Assembly (NCBI GenBank): GCA_004151065.3
Contig: NWUY0304789901.1
Span: 1-33,222 of the forward strand
Origin: Larix sibirica
Taxonomy: Eukaryota > Streptophyta > Pinopsida > Pinales > Pinaceae
DNA length: 33,222 bases
Direction: 5' to 3'
Position 1 is the stretch's first letter. Every line of letters starts with the position of its first letter. The notes below the pieces were generated by a model that did not search any database, had not been told where the DNA came from, and saw only the letters and a program-made list of their open reading frames with translations. This document shows positions 30,042 to 33,222 of this stretch, in pieces. Both the position numbers and the translations under genes were made by a program.

Positions 30042-30227
30042 CTAAAGTCCTTCCCTACTAGCTGCTCTCTCCCTTCCTTCCCCTCCCGAAATAAGAAATA
30101 AATTACCTCTCAGAATATTCAATCCGGCCCTTCCAATAAAACTAAGAAAGCTCCTTCCTCCAAAGCACAGTACATGTGATAGGATTTCTTTCCCTTTATA
30201 AAGAAACTCCAAGGTCACCTCCTCCAT
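30042..30227 (-). CDS. Unassigned ORF, 61 codons, first of a string of minus-strand frames
   Basis: True ATG start. The peptide has a coherent amphipathic composition (MEEVTLEFLYKGKEILSHVL, then GGRSFLSFIGRAGLNILRG) and an acidic-basic tail. After its TAG the same phase stays open for about 49 further codons (to near 29,898), overlapping in another phase with the frame 29,545-29,940. Readthrough of one TAG would extend it to about 110 residues. Confidence 0.2.
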   Translation of the reverse strand: MEEVTLEFLYKGKEILSHVLCFGGRSFLSFIGRAGLNILRGNLFLISGGEGRERAASREGL

Positions 30228-30720
30228 AGCCGATGAGTTGTTGGCTGGCCGGTAAGGAGCATAAGTAAATGATAAGTCTTATGTAGAATAAGGGCGTTGC
30301 GTTGTTCCCAGAACTAAAGCAAGACCTGCAGTCCTGCAAGACACCTTCCTTCTGAAGCTTTATCTACAGAGAGACTCTCGCATATCTACGTTGAACTTGC
30401 ATAACCAACTAGAAGGAGCTACCTAAGGCAGTATCTCTGGAACTACTGCAACTACTGCGAAGGCAATTGAAAATACTGAACTTAGCTGTAGTTTCTACAT
30501 TAGAGGATACTCGCTCGCATATGTATGCTTACCTTGTCCATGCAGGCTCTATCCCATCATATTTGCTGGCTGTTGCGTATAAGCAGCAGTCCCACATTGG
30601 CCAGATATGTAGCTGCTGCTATGTATTATGAAGAAGTCCCCTTCCTTAGTGAAAATTATGCTGCTAGAGTAGAGTCAAGCCAATGGCAATGGCAGTAGAG
30701 TAGTTGCAGTAGGAACATCG

Positions 30721-30970
30721 TTCCGACCGGTAAGGGTCAGCGGACGAGGAACTAACAACCTAAGTTCCGTTAAGGCAAGTCATGGAGGCAGGGTGTTTTA
30801 TCTATCCTTCCACAAAAAGTGAAGCGATAAACCCCACCCTTCAATCCACGACAAGCGATAGCGATCCTTCCACGTAGCAGCTATAATCTAGGGCTTGACC
30901 CATCCTGGAAGCTCCCCCCTCCTGACCTGACCTGACTTTACCTGCTCTTACCAGCAGACCTTGCCATAGC
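30721..30970 (+). repeat. Dispersed repeat R3, copy 2
   Basis: Partner of 19,547-19,800. AAGGGTCAGCGGACGAGGAAC, with TTCCGA-CG before and GTTCCGT after, matches with one substitution. Downstream ATCCTTCCAC words and a CCTGACCTGACCTGAC run (about 30,932-30,947) parallel the CCTGAC cluster of copy 1. Confidence 0.55.
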
Positions 30971-31108
30971 CGACGGATCTACAACTCCATAAAACCACGG
31001 CCCTACTACATAGCAAGTCTACACATATCCAATGAAGATGTAACAGCTTACGTCCCAATGGGTGCAAGAGAATAGAAATTCACTCTATTTATACTTTATT
31101 AAACACAT

Positions 31109-31167
31109 TCCAATATAAAAACTCCCAATATAAAACCCCAATATGAATTAACATCGACCAATATTGG
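31109..31167. repeat. Decayed tandem array of CCAATAT units
   Basis: Four units begin CCAATAT (near 31,110, 31,124, 31,137 and 31,159), with unit lengths of about 14-21 bp. The last, CCAATATTGG, is itself a 10-bp palindrome. Confidence 0.6.
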
Positions 31168-31446
31168 TGCTCCCCAACTGCCCCATCTAACGGAATAGGT
31201 GTTACCACAGACAACTATCCATATATTATTAAAAAGCTGCTCATCTCATTACCCATATCACGTACCGATACGAGCCAATATCACGTACCCAAGATGCATT
31301 TTTATTGGCTTTCTTTGAACCAATTTATTCTTGTCAGTTTTTGAATCATAATGAGGTCAACGATAGCCAAGAGTCGAACGGTAGTTTACATTCACGCTAG
31401 TCAGAGAATGTCAGTAAGGGAGGTGGGTCATGCCAGATAGATGATT

Positions 31447-31825
31447 GCCCACATCAACAGAGAGGGGTGGTCCCACGGACGCACAAAGCCGGGAGTCATT
31501 GCTATAAGGGCGGTCATTGTCAGAGGGTAAGCCAATAGTTGGTATAGTCATTGCCTCAAGTTGCGTCGTAGCCAGGCGGTCATTGTTTATAGCCCCAGTA
31601 AGTGCCAGCTGGTCAGTGCCAATCCATTTCCAGATGGTCGTCATACAGCTGATTTCCAGTCATAGTGGGGCTGGGAGGGGCTGGAGAGATAGAGATTGAT
31701 TGGATTGCCAACAGATACAGAGCGGGGTGATCCAGGAGAAGAGGTGCTACGAACGAAGAGGTGCGGTGAACAATTGTTGGTGGATTACAACAGCCCACAT
31801 ACTCAGAAATGGGGCCAACGGACGA
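31447..31825 (+). repeat. Dispersed repeat family R2, array at 31.4-31.8 kb
   Basis: Holds two copies of the GCCCACAT...GG-CCAACGGACG block (31,447-31,489 and about 31,793-31,825) around the ordered blocks ATTGCCTCAAG (31,550-31,560), TGCCAGCTGGTCAG (31,603-31,616), CTGGAGAGATA (31,681) and CAACAGA (31,709). This suggests an original unit of about 346 bp. The locus at 8.1-8.6 kb carries the same blocks. Open frames here (31,411-31,798, both strands) conflict with each other and are not called. Confidence 0.65.
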
Positions 31826-31829
31826 ATGA

Positions 31830-32555
31830 ATGAGGACTAGCCAGAAGTGCCTTGAAGAGTGCTTGCCTTTTTACATAGAACATCATTCCAATAAGACCTC
31901 ACCAGGAGACGAGACTACCCCCTTTAACTTGACCCTCGATATATGGAAACTTATAACTTTACCTAGGGTCGAGGTTCAAGTAGGAGCTGGGATTGCAGGT
32001 CAAGGTTCTAGGTATGGGTGCTAAGGTCCTTTTTCATTTACAATTTACCATATCGGCGCTACCTTTCATAAGCTCTAAAAAGTGTCCATAGGGCAGGTAA
32101 CTAATACGGCTGGCTTATAAGGCAAGTAAGAAGAGAGAGAGAAAGAGAAAGTGTAAGTCCATAGGGCTAATAAACAGTCCAATAGGGCTTGAACTCTACT
32201 ACAGCAAGACCTTAAGGCAGTCAGAGGGCTAAGACAAACTACTTGGACTAAGCTAGGTAAGAATTCAATTTATATAGGACACAAAAGAAGCTGAGCGTAA
32301 GCGAATAAGCTATTATTCATTATATCTATGTAATATTTCCATTTATTGGAAAGGAAGATGCACTAATAACACAGGATAAGAGGACAACGTTGTTAAGGCC
32401 ACTAACTGCACGAGCCCTTATTGCATTATATACGTGCGTATCCACAGGGATAGATCCCTACTAAATTTCCCAAAGAACTCAAACATGCTAGATCAAAATA
32501 GTCAAAGGAACTCACCTTGCTACAAGACTACCAGTTCTACAGATAACTGCTCTAA
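31830..32555. other. Non-coding stretch
   Basis: No gene is supported. The open frame 31,830-32,024 starts at ATG (64 codons) but has no features. A pure purine AG-type run lies at 32,128-32,150. TCCATAGGGC and TCCAATAGGGC words recur at 32,085, 32,158 and 32,179. Confidence 0.4.
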
Positions 32556-32869
32556 AACTGCTCCATTCACATAGCAGGAAACAGATTGGAAAGAGGTAAA
32601 AAAGCAGTAGTGGAAGTTGATGACCCAGCATTTCCAGAATACCCAGCTAAACTAGTTGAACCTGTCTTTCCAGCTTCTGAAGTAGTCGTCCCAGCCCCCA
32701 CAGTTGTTTTGGACCAACAGCAGAATCTTCAACCTCTACTACTGGGGTTATATCTCTTACTGGAAGGGATGCTGGTAAAGAGATGGATGGTGGTGCTGAA
32801 ACGACTGAAGCAACAGAAACAACTGTATCTCTTGGCTCTGCTCTAGCTGCCTCCTTGGCTTATCTTTAG
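32556..32869 (+). pseudogene. Frameshifted low-complexity acidic open frame
   Basis: The first phase is open from after a TAA (32,553-32,555) and reads KKAVVEVDDPAFPEYPAKL, VEPVFPASEVVVPAPTVV; TTG at 32,586 is a possible start. Near 32,708 the sensible reading moves to another phase, GPTAESSTSTTGVISLTGRD, AGKEMDGGAETTEATETTVS, LGSALAASLAYL, ending at TAG 32,867-32,869. An indel at the TTTT run (32,707-32,710) would explain this. The Thr/Glu/Gly/Ala/Ser-rich second half recalls the mosaic tracts, but it lies on the plus strand and shares no long word with them. No family was recognised. Confidence 0.35.
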
Positions 32870-33222
32870 CTACCTTTGCTTCTCCTACGACTGGTGCTGC
32901 TTACCTTTATAACTGTCACCCTAGAATATGGAGTTATGGATGCCCAACCCATGACCTTCCTTATCTTATAAGCACCGGATGGGATGGATGGATTCTCGTC
33001 TTACCCTTATTACTTGCCTTTCACTCTAGTCCCCTAGTCGAGGGAGTGGGAGTGGCTTATCCCTTACCCTTCTTCTTGATTATTGCCTGAAACCTAGGAG
33101 CATTGAGTGAGTGGAGGGAGAATAGTCTTTAGACCTGGAAGAGATTACGTAGAGGAGGATGGCATGCTATTAACCCTTTCTTTGTTTACCAACTCTTTAC
33201 CCACCTGCAAGAACTAGACCTG
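32870..33222. other. Non-coding end of window
   Basis: No gene or RNA is seen. The sequence is rich in CTTACC, TTATC and GGGATGG words and is cut by the window end. Confidence 0.4.

Overview
This 33.2-kb window contains no gene I can recognise. I compared all six frames with the usual plant organelle protein set (nad, cox, cob, atp, ccm, rps, rpl, sdh, matR, tatC) and looked by eye for rRNA signatures, tRNA arms and group II intron domain V; none gave a convincing match. What remains is near-neutral composition (about 42-44% GC by eye), no CpG depletion, many CTTCC/GGAAG-type words, and a high density of short, diverged, dispersed repeats. This looks most like intergenic DNA from a very large, gene-poor plant mitochondrial genome, with conifers or other gymnosperms as the best fit. 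That assignment is inference, because no diagnostic gene is present.

Layout. 1-1866 is a mosaic repeat tract ('tract A') whose minus strand reads like Gly/Ala/Asn/Ser/Thr/Asp codons of RNY type, broken by indels and in-frame TAA/TAG. The same sequence 'language', in the same orientation, returns at 13,090-13,680 ('tract F', which holds the longest open frame of the window, 178 codons) and 19,360-19,510 ('tract H'). A related but opposite-strand, frameshifted frame lies at 32,556-32,869. Between these are unassigned small ORFs and several diverged duplications: a family around 8.1-8.6 kb, 23.3-23.5 kb and 31.4-31.8 kb; 21.7-22.1 kb with 28.2-28.5 kb; 19.5-19.8 kb with 30.7-31.0 kb; a roughly 90-bp direct repeat at 6.4-6.7 kb; and a triple repeat at 10.4-10.6 kb. 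There are also AT palindromes, a G-rich strand patch at 22.5 kb, and small tandem repeats.

The ORFs need caution. With this composition a stop is expected about every 17 codons. A rough extreme-value estimate puts the longest chance run in six frames of 33 kb near 130-140 codons, so every ORF outside tract F is compatible with chance. Those starting at a true ATG, or forming strings of open frames, are listed at low confidence as unassigned. Many open frames here start only at TTG or GTG; these are labelled as open frames rather than genes.

The strongest signal is the tract A/F/H family: long, codon-periodic, low-complexity mosaics built from a shared vocabulary of 14-19 nt words. It is either a decayed repeat-protein gene family or a repeat class that spreads while preserving a three-base rhythm. 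No operon, metabolic system or mobile element with recognisable enzymes could be supported.
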